Below the pieces are notes generated by a model, which saw nothing but the letters and a program-made list of their open reading frames with translations, was not told the origin of the DNA and did no database searches. A program made the translations under genes and the position numbers. This document shows positions 17,652 through 25,059 of a DNA stretch of 64,000 nt, one piece after another. How positions within the stretch are numbered: the first letter of the stretch is position 1; the number at the start of each line of letters is the position of its first letter. Source of the DNA: Gammaproteobacteria bacterium (lineage in GTDB: Bacteria > Pseudomonadota > Gammaproteobacteria > Pseudomonadales > Azotimanducaceae); contig QJYB01000004.1 of NCBI GenBank assembly GCA_003247835.1, positions 1 through 64,000 on the forward strand, in the 5' to 3' direction.

Positions 17652-18380
17652 ATGACCTATTGCGTCGGCGTACTGCTCGAGGAGGGGATGATCTTTGCAT
17701 CGGACTCCCGGACGAACGCCGGCTTGGACAACATCGCCAAGTTCAGCAAGATGAGCGTATTCGAGCGTCCCGGCGATCGCGTCATCGTGATGCTGAGCTC
17801 GGGTAACCTTGCCGGTACTCAGGCTGTCGTCAGTTTGCTGCGTCAACGCTGTGACAGTGCTGACGCTGCCGCGAACGTGTTGAACGCGACGACGATGTAC
17901 GATATCGCACGCCTGGTATCCGACGCGATGCGGGAGATCGATCGCAGAGACTCTCCGTATCTCGAGGAGAATCCGGCAGGATTCAATGCATCCTTCATTC
18001 TCGGTGGTCAGGTTGCCGGTGAACCGATGCGGTTGTTCAGGATCTATGCGGAAGGCAATTTCATAGAGGCAGGCATCGACACCACCTATTTTCAGACCGG
18101 TGAAGCGAAATACGGCAAGCCGATCCTCGATCGCGTTGTCAGACACGACACCCTCCTCACCGATGCGGCCAAGTGCGTACTGGTATCGTTCGACTCGACG
18201 ATGCGCAGCAATCTGTCAGTAGGCATGCCGATCGATATGATCTGCTATCGGCGGGACGAGCTCATGGTGCGGATGCGCCGAAGATTCGAGGAAGAGGACG
18301 TCTACTTCCGGGCGCTCAGTCGGGAATGGAGCCGAGGCACGCGCAGGGTGTTTCGACGTCTGCCTGATCTGGTCTGGTGA
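17652..18380 (+). CDS. Anbu, proteasome-type (HslV-like) protease
   Basis: This is a 242-residue Ntn-hydrolase of the Anbu (ancestral beta subunit/bacterial proteasome homologue) family. It opens MTYCVGVLLEEGMIFASDSR, with the candidate catalytic Thr as residue 2 after Met removal, then TNAGLDNIAKFSKMSVFE and LSSGNLAGTQAVVSLL, all hallmarks of the family. Anbu forms a self-assembling ring related to HslV and the 20S beta subunit, and its substrates are poorly known. I took the ATG at 17652 so that Thr is exposed. An upstream in-frame start at 17598 would bury it. It is followed 4 bases later by N-formylglutamate amidohydrolase, then a transglutaminase-like gene, a common Anbu neighbourhood. 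Confidence 0.92.
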   Translation: MTYCVGVLLEEGMIFASDSRTNAGLDNIAKFSKMSVFERPGDRVIVMLSSGNLAGTQAVVSLLRQRCDSADAAANVLNATTMYDIARLVSDAMREIDRRDSPYLEENPAGFNASFILGGQVAGEPMRLFRIYAEGNFIEAGIDTTYFQTGEAKYGKPILDRVVRHDTLLTDAAKCVLVSFDSTMRSNLSVGMPIDMICYRRDELMVRMRRRFEEEDVYFRALSREWSRGTRRVFRRLPDLVW

Positions 18381-18384
18381 ATCG

Positions 18385-19098
18385 ATGAACGACGTGTTTG
18401 TCGTCACCTGTGAACACGGAGGAAACCGAATTCCAGCAGCCTATCGGCAGCTGTTTCAAGGTCAGGATGAGTTGCTGAATTCCCATTGCGGCTACGATCC
18501 TGGTGCGCTGACCATGGCCCGGTCGCTGGCGGCCACTCTGGACGCCCCGCTGCTCACTTCCACGACCAGCCGCCTGCTGATCGATCTCAATCGACCGGCA
18601 GGTCATCCGCGCCTTTTCTCGACGATTACCCGCAAAGCACCGTCCGAGCAGCGCGCTGAGATAGCCAGTCGGTATCACCATCCATACTGGATGGAACTGA
18701 GGCGATTCGTCACGGAGGCGGCAGAGCGGGCCCGCCGGGTGATTCACATCTCGTCGCACAGTTTTACACCGGTCCTGGGCGGGCGGGTGCGCAATGCCGA
18801 CGTCGGTTTCCTCTATGATCCCGGCCGCGACGGCGAGGCAGAGCTGTGCGCCGGCTGGAAGGCGAACCTCGTCGAGTGGGCGCCGGAACTGAGGGTGCGC
18901 CGCAACTATCCGTACTCCGGCAAGGCGGCGGGTCTGACCGCGCGAATGCGACGCTGCTTTCCCCCGGATGTCTATGTCGGTATCGAGCTGGAAGTGAACC
19001 AGCGCATTGTCTTCGCTGCGGGCCGGCGTTGGACTGCGCTCCGCCGCCAGCTGAGTCGATCATTGCTCGCGACGTTCGAAGCGAGATGCGGTGCCTAG
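18385..19098 (+). CDS. N-formylglutamate amidohydrolase family protein
   Basis: This is a 237-residue protein of the N-formylglutamate amidohydrolase family (PF05013), Zn-dependent amidases with a carboxypeptidase-like fold. CEHGGNRIP near residues 9-17, DPGALTMAR near 38, HISSHSFTPV near 121 and a late Glu in GIELEVNQ carry the metal-site and active-site elements. Classical HutG acts in histidine breakdown, but no hut genes are here. The 4-base gap to Anbu suggests a role linked to protein or peptide turnover. The true substrate is unknown. Confidence 0.87.
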   Translation: MNDVFVVTCEHGGNRIPAAYRQLFQGQDELLNSHCGYDPGALTMARSLAATLDAPLLTSTTSRLLIDLNRPAGHPRLFSTITRKAPSEQRAEIASRYHHPYWMELRRFVTEAAERARRVIHISSHSFTPVLGGRVRNADVGFLYDPGRDGEAELCAGWKANLVEWAPELRVRRNYPYSGKAAGLTARMRRCFPPDVYVGIELEVNQRIVFAAGRRWTALRRQLSRSLLATFEARCGA

Positions 19099-19194
19099 CG
19101 CGTAGTACAGTACGGGCATGAACGTCCGCGGCTGCACTCGTTGCACTGTCGCCTGTGCCACACACAGCATTCCTGATTGAGATGGAGACCCCTG

Positions 19195-20001
19195 ATGCAG
19201 CTCCGCGTTGGTTTTGAAATGACCTATGAATGTCCGCAACCCACGCCAATGTTGCTGTCGCTCAACATTCACTTTACCCGCGTATCGGATCTGATCAGCC
19301 GTGATGACCTGCTCATTGAGCCCGCGGTACCGATAACGGCATATCGGGACGTGTTCGGAAACTGGTGCACACGGATCGTTGCGCCTGCAGGGCACATGCG
19401 GATCTCCTCGGATGCGCTCATCAACGACAGCGGTCTACCTGACCCCAGCAACCCGGACGCGGAGCAGCTCGCGGTACCGGACCTGCCCGAGGAAACGCTG
19501 ATATTTCTGCTGGGTAGTCGGTACTGCGAAACGGACCGCCTGTCGGAGACGGCCTGGAACCTCTTCGGAGATGGCCCGACAGGCTGGGGTCGGGTTCAGG
19601 CGGTCTGTGACTATGTGCATCAGCATGTCGCATTTGACTATCAGAACGCGAGTCCCACGCGGTCGGCGCTGGAGACCTTCAGGGGTAAGACCGGCGTCTG
19701 CCGAGACTACGCGCACCTCGCGATCGCGTTCTGCCGTTGCCTGAATATCCCTGCCCGTTACTGCACCGGCCATCTGGCCGACATCGGCGTGCCCGTGGGC
19801 CTGGGGGACTTTGCCGCCTGGTTCGAGGTTTACCTCGGCGGGCGCTGGTACATATTCGACCCGCGGAACAACATGCGCCGCATAGGGCGGGTGCTGATGG
19901 CCCGCGGTCGCGATGCTGCTGACGTTCCCCTCAGCAACAGCTTCGGTCCCAGCAAGTTGACAGGTTTCAACGTCTGGGCGGAGGAGGTCGAGGCCAGCTG
20001 A
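19195..20001 (+). CDS. transglutaminase-like protein lacking the catalytic His
   Basis: This is a 268-residue transglutaminase-core protein with an N-terminal bacterial transglutaminase-like domain. The Cys region reads KTGVCRDYAHLAIAFCR (near residues 163-179) and the Asp region YIFDPRNNMRRIGRVL. The usual His between them (HAWxEVY) is Ala: the sequence is DFAAWFEVYLGGRW. Either the enzyme has lost cysteine-protease/transferase chemistry or it uses another base. The ATG at 19195 has GGAGA upstream. It lies 96 bases after the amidohydrolase and completes the Anbu gene set. An ATP-grasp/alpha-E pair, often present with Anbu, is missing here. Confidence 0.85.
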   Translation: MQLRVGFEMTYECPQPTPMLLSLNIHFTRVSDLISRDDLLIEPAVPITAYRDVFGNWCTRIVAPAGHMRISSDALINDSGLPDPSNPDAEQLAVPDLPEETLIFLLGSRYCETDRLSETAWNLFGDGPTGWGRVQAVCDYVHQHVAFDYQNASPTRSALETFRGKTGVCRDYAHLAIAFCRCLNIPARYCTGHLADIGVPVGLGDFAAWFEVYLGGRWYIFDPRNNMRRIGRVLMARGRDAADVPLSNSFGPSKLTGFNVWAEEVEAS

Positions 20002-20030
20002 TCAATCGCCGCCTGTGAAGATTTCGAGCG

Positions 20031-21026
20031 TCATCTCGAAGGTTTTCCGTCTGCGGCGGCATCAGGGGTCATTCCCTTCAGAAATTTGAACAGATCGCTG
20101 TCTGTGGACAGAACCAGCGTCGTGTTCTCACCGATTACGGTCTGATAGGACTGCATGGTGCGTGTGAACTCATAGAACGCCACCGCCTCCGGACTCTGGT
20201 TGTAGGCTCCCGCGTAAATCTCGGTGGCCTTTGCATCCGCCACGCCACGGATCTCCTCCACCTGCCGGTATGCCTCCGACTGAATCTTGTTAAGGTCCCG
20301 TACACGATTGCCGCGGATCCTGGCAGCCTCGCCGTTCCCTTCCGACAGGAATCGCTCTGCGATCTGCCGACGTTCACTGATCATCCGATCGTAGATTTTC
20401 GGGCGTACGCTTTCGTTGTAGTTGATGCGCTTGAAGCGGATGTCGAGCAGCTCGATACCGAAAACCTGAACCTTCTCGGCGGCGGCAGCGAAGATCTCAT
20501 GCTCCACCAGCTGGCGTCCTTTCTGAATCGGGACCAGTGACCCCATGTTGAGCTCCTTTTCCGCGTCGGTCAGGAGCGTATCGCGGAGCGGCACCCGGTC
20601 TCTGGTCGTACGGATGATCTCGATGAGCTCATGCTTTGCCACCGCATTGCGGGTTTCGCTGCCAAGAATATCGTCGAGCCGCGACTGCGCGCTGCGCTCG
20701 TCACGAAGCCTCAGGAAGTACTGCAGCGGATCCGTTATGCGCCAACGGGCGAACAGGTCGACCGAAATGTACAGCTTGTCCTTGGTGGGCATGTCAGACG
20801 GACTGCCGTCCCACTCCAGCACCCGTTTGTCGATCGGGTTGACCTCCTGGATGAAAGGAATCTTGATTTTGAGCCCCGCCGATGTCACCGGTTCGCCGAC
20901 AGGTTTGCCGAACTGGGTGACAATCATCTGTTCCACTTCGCTCACCGTGTATATCGAGTTGGCGGCTAGAAGAAATATTACTGTTGCGAGGGCACCCAGC
21001 AGCACCGCCTTGGTGTTCCAGCTCAT
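20031..21026 (-). CDS. hflC: HflC, membrane protease modulator
   Basis: This is a 331-residue SPFH/band 7 protein. An N-terminal membrane anchor (residues about 7-27) is followed by the SPFH domain (TVSEVEQMIVTQFGKPVGE; RVLEWDGSPSDMPTKDKLYI) and a helical Ala/Glu-rich region (SEGNGEAARIRGNRVRDLNK). HflC pairs with HflK to form a periplasmic cage around FtsH and restrain its proteolysis. Its start overlaps the hflK stop by four bases (ATGA), the usual coupled arrangement. Here the pair is not next to hflX or hfq. Confidence 0.93.
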   Translation of the reverse strand: MSWNTKAVLLGALATVIFLLAANSIYTVSEVEQMIVTQFGKPVGEPVTSAGLKIKIPFIQEVNPIDKRVLEWDGSPSDMPTKDKLYISVDLFARWRITDPLQYFLRLRDERSAQSRLDDILGSETRNAVAKHELIEIIRTTRDRVPLRDTLLTDAEKELNMGSLVPIQKGRQLVEHEIFAAAAEKVQVFGIELLDIRFKRINYNESVRPKIYDRMISERRQIAERFLSEGNGEAARIRGNRVRDLNKIQSEAYRQVEEIRGVADAKATEIYAGAYNQSPEAVAFYEFTRTMQSYQTVIGENTTLVLSTDSDLFKFLKGMTPDAAADGKPSR

Positions 21027-22084
21027 GGCCGCTGACCCTCCACCTGCGTATCGAGATTCAGCAGTGGGAGTACCCCGCGGGTCTGCTCGTCCATGATGAT
21101 CTTCGAGCGTATGCTCGGCAGTACGTTCTGCAGAGTCTCTATGTAGATACGGCGGCGGGTGACCTCCGGCGCTTTGATGTATTCGGCCAGAAGCGCGCTG
21201 AACCGGGCGACGTCGCCTTCTGCTTCATTGATCCGCTTGAGCCGATAACCGTCGGCCTCGCGAATACGCTGATCCTTTTCGCCTTCCGCCAGTGGAATCA
21301 CCTTGTTGTAATCACGACGCGCTTCGTTGATCAGCTTCTCCTTCTCCTGTTGGGCCTGGTTGACCTCATTGAAGGACTCCTGCACCGGCTCAGGTGGATT
21401 GATGTTCTTCAGCTGTACCTGGTCGATGCTGATCCCCATGGTGTACTTGGTGGCGAGTGCCTGCATCTTGGCGAGCGCCTCGGATTCGATCTCCTGCCGC
21501 CCGATCGTGATGACCTCGTCAACGGTACGATCGCCGACGACTTCGCGCATGACCGATTCCGAGACATAGCGTAGTGTTTCGCCCGGTTCCCGCACCTCGA
21601 ATAGAAATTTAACGGGGTCCGAGATGCGGTACTGGACGACCCATTCCACCAGCGCGGCGTTCAGGTCTCCGGTGACCATCTCCGTTTCACGTTTCTCCTG
21701 CCCCCTGTCACGGGCGCCCTGATATGGATCGCGAGCCCCTGGTGTGGTGAAGCCGAACTCCTGCTTCAACTGCCGTTTCACAGGAACGATCGTTGCGGTA
21801 TCGACCCCCAGTGGCAGCTTGAAGTGCAGTCCCGCTGGAACGTCTTTGAGGTATTTGCCGAAACGCTGGACCACGGCAACCGAATCGCTCGGCACCGTGT
21901 AGTAGGCCGACCATGCCAGGAGTACAGCAGCGGCAACGGCGGCAATGACCAACACTGTGCCCGGGCCTCCGCCCGGCAGGTACTGCTTCAGCCGGGCTTG
22001 CCAGTGCCGGACGAGGTCTTCAATGTCAGGAGGTGTTCCTTTGCTGCCCCACGGGTCGTCCTGTCGGCCATCGTGAGAAGGCAT
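21023..22084 (-). CDS. hflK: HflK, membrane protease modulator
   Basis: This is a 353-residue HflK: a glycine/proline-rich cytoplasmic start (GRQDDPWGSKGTPPDIEDLV), one membrane helix near residues 43-63, then the SPFH domain (VPSDSVAVVQRFGKYLKDV) and a C-terminal coiled region with NEVNQAQQEKEKLINEAR. The ATG at 22084 follows GGGGGAGAG. An in-frame extension to 22213 lacks such a site. A perfect 16-bp palindrome lies 156 bases upstream, shared with the regulator gene upstream. This suggests control by one of the two adjacent Crp/Fnr-type proteins. Confidence 0.93.
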   Translation of the reverse strand: MPSHDGRQDDPWGSKGTPPDIEDLVRHWQARLKQYLPGGGPGTVLVIAAVAAAVLLAWSAYYTVPSDSVAVVQRFGKYLKDVPAGLHFKLPLGVDTATIVPVKRQLKQEFGFTTPGARDPYQGARDRGQEKRETEMVTGDLNAALVEWVVQYRISDPVKFLFEVREPGETLRYVSESVMREVVGDRTVDEVITIGRQEIESEALAKMQALATKYTMGISIDQVQLKNINPPEPVQESFNEVNQAQQEKEKLINEARRDYNKVIPLAEGEKDQRIREADGYRLKRINEAEGDVARFSALLAEYIKAPEVTRRRIYIETLQNVLPSIRSKIIMDEQTRGVLPLLNLDTQVEGQRP

Positions 22085-22239
22085 CAGAATCTCTCCCCCT
22101 GGTTGTCTCGCCGATGTGGTTTTCCCCTGACCGCCGGGAACCGGGTTGTACGCATGTCCACTTCGCTCCACCGTCCTGCCTGAAACCGGAGGTGTCCAAT
22201 TTCGCAGCCTCAAGCGTATGCGCGCACAAGGCTGCGGTC

Positions 22240-22255
22240 TGTACGCCAGCGTACA
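22240..22255. promoter_or_regulatory. perfect palindrome TGTACGC-CA-GCGTACA, candidate operator
   Basis: This is a perfect 7-bp inverted repeat with a 2-base centre, located between the end of the first Crp/Fnr gene and hflK, 156 bases before the hflK ATG. Its size and symmetry fit a dimeric helix-turn-helix regulator. Related copies lie at 23115 and 23928, and a weaker one at 17275. Confidence 0.6.
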
Positions 22256-22262
22256 TTGGTCG

Positions 22263-22964
22263 TCAGTCCAGGAAGCTGTCGTACTGGCGTTTCATCAACG
22301 CGTAGCAGTCGCAGCACGCGTCGCGTAGCCTGCGCTGGTCGAGTATCTCGATCTGTCCACGACGGTAGTGGATGATGTTCTGCTTGTGGAAGCCGTTCGC
22401 CGCGGCGGTGACGCTGCTGCGTCGAACGCCGAGCAGGTGAGCGATGAATTCCTGTGTCGCGTACAGTTCGCGTGAGCCCACTCGATCGTTGGTCATCAGC
22501 AACCAGCGTGCAAGCCGTTCGTCTATCGTGTGGAAGCGGTTGCAGACACCAGACTGCGCGATCTGCGTGAGCAATGCGTGAATGTATCGATTGAGCATCT
22601 TCTGCATGTCGGCATGTCTCAGCGCGCTCACATCCAGGCGCAGGGCAGTACCGGCGTTTCTGACGACAGACAGGTTGCTCGAACTGACACCGCCCAGATG
22701 GATCGCCAGTCCCACGGCGCTTTCGTTGCCTTCCATGGCAACCTCCACCGTCCGGCGTCCATCGACGGTGAAGAGCAGCGATACAACGGCATCGTTGGGA
22801 AAGTAGACATGGCGAACGGCATCGCCGGGGCTGTAGAGCACCTGATTTGCGTGCAGCGTCACCTGCTCGAGACCCGGTCTTAGACGCCGGTAACCGGTCT
22901 TTGACAGTTTCGCGAGGATCCGGTTCCTGATGGCAATGTCTGCTGGAGCAGGCACCAGGCTCAA
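22263..22964 (-). CDS. Crp/Fnr family transcriptional regulator (copy 1)
   Basis: This is a 233-residue regulator with an N-terminal cNMP-type sensor barrel (QVLYSPGDAVRHVYFPNDAVVSLL near residues 41-64, with the family phrase split around YFP) and a C-terminal winged helix (ATQEFIAHLLGVRRSSVTAA near 168-187). The phosphate-binding cassette needed for cAMP is not recognisable, and no Fe-S cysteine set is present, so the signal is unknown. The start appears to be TTG at 22964, since no ATG lies near. It is a paralogue of the gene at 23147; both end with a C-x-CYxxxKxxxD segment. Confidence 0.88.
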   Translation of the reverse strand: MSLVPAPADIAIRNRILAKLSKTGYRRLRPGLEQVTLHANQVLYSPGDAVRHVYFPNDAVVSLLFTVDGRRTVEVAMEGNESAVGLAIHLGGVSSSNLSVVRNAGTALRLDVSALRHADMQKMLNRYIHALLTQIAQSGVCNRFHTIDERLARWLLMTNDRVGSRELYATQEFIAHLLGVRRSSVTAAANGFHKQNIIHYRRGQIEILDQRRLRDACCDCYALMKRQYDSFLD

Positions 22965-23114
22965 GCTCGCTTGCTCGAGCGACCGGAACGATCAGTCAGG
23001 TATGAGGCGTGTTTCAACGCGGGTGCTTCCGATAGTCACAGTTTGACGCCAGTCTGGCCCCTCACGGAATCTTCGGGTAAGGGAGCCAGCATGCCTGCCG
23101 CCGTACCTGACGTC

Positions 23115-23130
23115 CGTTCGCTGGCGTACA
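23115..23130. promoter_or_regulatory. imperfect copy of the palindrome, upstream of Crp/Fnr copy 1
   Basis: CGTTCGCTGGCGTACA keeps the right half-site GCGTACA perfectly and 5 of 7 bases of the left. It lies 151 bases before the start of the first regulator, nearly the same distance as the perfect copy has to hflK. Confidence 0.5.
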
Positions 23131-23146
23131 TTGCGGGTAGTTCCGG

Positions 23147-23845
23147 CTAGTAGTCCAGGAGGCGATCGCACTCCCTCTTAACCACCTGATAGCACTCACA
23201 GACGGCGCGCTCCAGGCCGGCACGGTCGACGATCTTGATACGACCGCGTCGATAGCGGATCAATCCGGCTTCCTGGAGTCGATGGGCTGCAACCGATACA
23301 CCTTCCCGGCGCACGCCGAGCATGTTGGCGATCAGCTCCTGAGTCATCACCAGCTCGTCGGATTCGAGCCGGTCGTGGCTCAGCAGAAGCCAGCGGCACA
23401 GCTGCTGCTCCACAGAGTGGAGCCGGTTGCATACCGCCGTCTGTGACATCTGCGTCAGCAGTGCCTGCGTGTAGAGCAGCAGCAGCCGGTGCAGTTCGGT
23501 GACGCGCCTGATTTCATTCCGAAAGATTTTCGATTCCAGCCGGAATGCTTCACCCGCACTCTGGACCACAGCCCGGTTCGGTGTCGTATCTCCTCCCATG
23601 AACACGGCGATGCCGACGATACCGTCGCGGCCGACAATCCCCATCTCGGCCGAGGTGCCGTTTTCCATGGTGTAGAGCAGCGATACGATGGAAGTCGTCG
23701 GGAAGTAGACGTGCGAGAGGGATTCGTCGGGCTCGTAAATTACCTGTCCCAGGGCAAGACGAACCGGCTCCAGAGCACCCTGCAGTCGACTCATGACCTC
23801 CGCGGGAAGCGCCTCGAGCAGGCGGTTACCTGTCACTGTCGCCAT
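23147..23845 (-). CDS. Crp/Fnr family transcriptional regulator (copy 2)
   Basis: This is a 232-residue paralogue of the downstream regulator with the same order: sensor barrel (GQVIYEPDESLSHVYFPTTS near residues 33-52), dimer helix (TQALLTQMSQTAVCNRLHSV) and winged helix (VMTQELIANMLGVRREGVSV near 165-184). As in its neighbour, the cAMP cassette is absent. It starts at ATG 23845 without a clear Shine-Dalgarno sequence. The two regulators lie head to tail with 182 bases between them, and a palindrome copy precedes each, which suggests auto- or cross-regulation. Confidence 0.9.
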   Translation of the reverse strand: MATVTGNRLLEALPAEVMSRLQGALEPVRLALGQVIYEPDESLSHVYFPTTSIVSLLYTMENGTSAEMGIVGRDGIVGIAVFMGGDTTPNRAVVQSAGEAFRLESKIFRNEIRRVTELHRLLLLYTQALLTQMSQTAVCNRLHSVEQQLCRWLLLSHDRLESDELVMTQELIANMLGVRREGVSVAAHRLQEAGLIRYRRGRIKIVDRAGLERAVCECYQVVKRECDRLLDY

Positions 23846-23927
23846 TTTTTCATTGGTGTCTCAGAACTCGTCTAGCGTGAAATGTTAGCAGCATACGTAC
23901 GGTGGCCGACAGACAGCCCACATCCCA

Positions 23928-23943
23928 TGTGCGCTGCCGTACA
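23928..23943. promoter_or_regulatory. near-perfect copy of the palindrome between divergent genes
   Basis: TGTGCGCTGCCGTACA differs from the consensus TGTACGC-N2-GCGTACA at two of 14 fixed bases. It lies 83 bases before Crp/Fnr copy 2 (minus strand) and just upstream of the secreted Cys-repeat gene (plus strand), so it could serve either. Confidence 0.5.
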
Positions 23944-23970
23944 GACCCTGGCCCGCTGTTACTGTGGAAT

Positions 23971-24810
23971 ATGGCCATGAAGCATATGACCATAGCCGTT
24001 TTACGCAGAGCCGTGCTGACGACAGAGCCGCAACGGACCCCCGCCCGCTGCGTCCGCTCGGTGATTTTCTTGGCACTGCTGACGACGCCCTTCAGCACTG
24101 TTTTTGCTCAGGATCTATCCAGCACTACGCCGGAAAACGCGAGTCCCAGGTCGTATGGAACCGGGTGGACGTGTGATCCAGGCTATCGGCAGGTTGATGG
24201 TGGCTGCAGCGCAGTACGGGTGCCGACCAACGCATACCCGACTGATACGTCCTACGGCCGCGGTTGGAAGTGTAACTGGGGCTATCGCGAGAGAGGCGAG
24301 TCGTGCCTGGCAGTCAGGCCGCCCGCAAACGCCCATCTGGGTTCATCGGGAGGCGATACCTGGGAATGCGATCGTGGGTTTCGAAAGAACGGAGATGCCT
24401 GCGTGGCTATCAACGTGCCGTCAAACGGATACCTGTCTAACTCCGCGTTTGGCGCCGGTTGGGAGTGTGGAGTCGGGTTTCGCGCTGCTGCTGATGAGTG
24501 CATCGCCATCGAGGTACCGGAAAACGGGTACCTTGCCGACACGCCGCGCGGGCCTGGCTGGAAATGCGTGCGTGGCTACCGCGCGAATGCGGACGCTGAA
24601 GCCTGTGAGCCGATCAGAGTTCCGGTGAACGGATATCTGACGGACGCATCATACGGGTCTGGCTGGGAATGCGATCGAGGCTACAGAGCAGTCGATTCGA
24701 ACTGCGTCGCGCTGCAGGTACCCGAGCGCGCCCACCTGGACTTTTCGGGAAACGACTGGGTATGCAACGAACCGTTCGTGAAGCGGGCGGGTGCCTGCGT
24801 GCCGCGTTGA
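23971..24810 (+). CDS. secreted Cys-repeat protein (seven GW-x-C-x3-GYR units)
   Basis: This is a protein of up to 279 residues. After a hydrophobic export segment ending STVFAQ, it consists of seven tandem units of about 36 residues. Each has an aromatic-Cys start (GWKCNWGYR, TWECDRGFR, GWECGVGFR and so on), a second Cys about 11 residues later and then a linker of the type VPxNGYLxDxxYG. Each unit probably closes one disulfide, like a minimal EGF-type module. The last unit is shortened and ends at ACVPR. The start is uncertain: ATGs at 23971, 23977 and 23986 all leave an unusually long N-region before the signal. Similar repeats occur in envelope proteins of other proteobacteria, but no function is known to me. 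A palindrome copy lies just upstream. Confidence 0.72.
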   Translation: MAMKHMTIAVLRRAVLTTEPQRTPARCVRSVIFLALLTTPFSTVFAQDLSSTTPENASPRSYGTGWTCDPGYRQVDGGCSAVRVPTNAYPTDTSYGRGWKCNWGYRERGESCLAVRPPANAHLGSSGGDTWECDRGFRKNGDACVAINVPSNGYLSNSAFGAGWECGVGFRAAADECIAIEVPENGYLADTPRGPGWKCVRGYRANADAEACEPIRVPVNGYLTDASYGSGWECDRGYRAVDSNCVALQVPERAHLDFSGNDWVCNEPFVKRAGACVPR

Positions 24811-24892
24811 TGTGACGAGCCGGGTCTTCGGACACGTCAACCCCGTCCACTTCTGTTTTTTTACGTTTATCAGCTCGGGGATTTGTTACGAC

Positions 24893-25012
24893 ATGACGGA
24901 AGAAGAGAAAGAGCTGATGCAACGGTTCGGCATCACGATCACGCAGAAGAGCAGAAGCCTCGTCCGGTCAACGATGAGCTTGATCCTCCGACACCTCTAC
25001 CTGAGCGTGTGA
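24893..25012 (+). CDS. 39-residue ORF, doubtful
   Basis: The frame MTEEEKELMQRFGITITQKS begins like a natural small protein but turns into a less natural tail (RSLVRSTMSLILRHLYLSV). In another frame the same DNA reads AEEQKPRPVNDELDPPTPLP and continues to a stop at 25033, which looks more protein-like. This suggests a frameshift near 24950 in the DNA or the assembly. No ribosome-binding site is evident. Confidence 0.3.
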   Translation: MTEEEKELMQRFGITITQKSRSLVRSTMSLILRHLYLSV

Positions 25013-25059
25013 ACGGGCTGAAGGTGAGCTGAGGGGATGATCCGGGTGCTTCGTTCAGC

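Noticed and set aside
24100-24628. Alternative frame across the Cys-repeat gene
   Set aside because: The frame starting at 23971 has a periodic cysteine pattern and natural composition; the other frame is a shadow.
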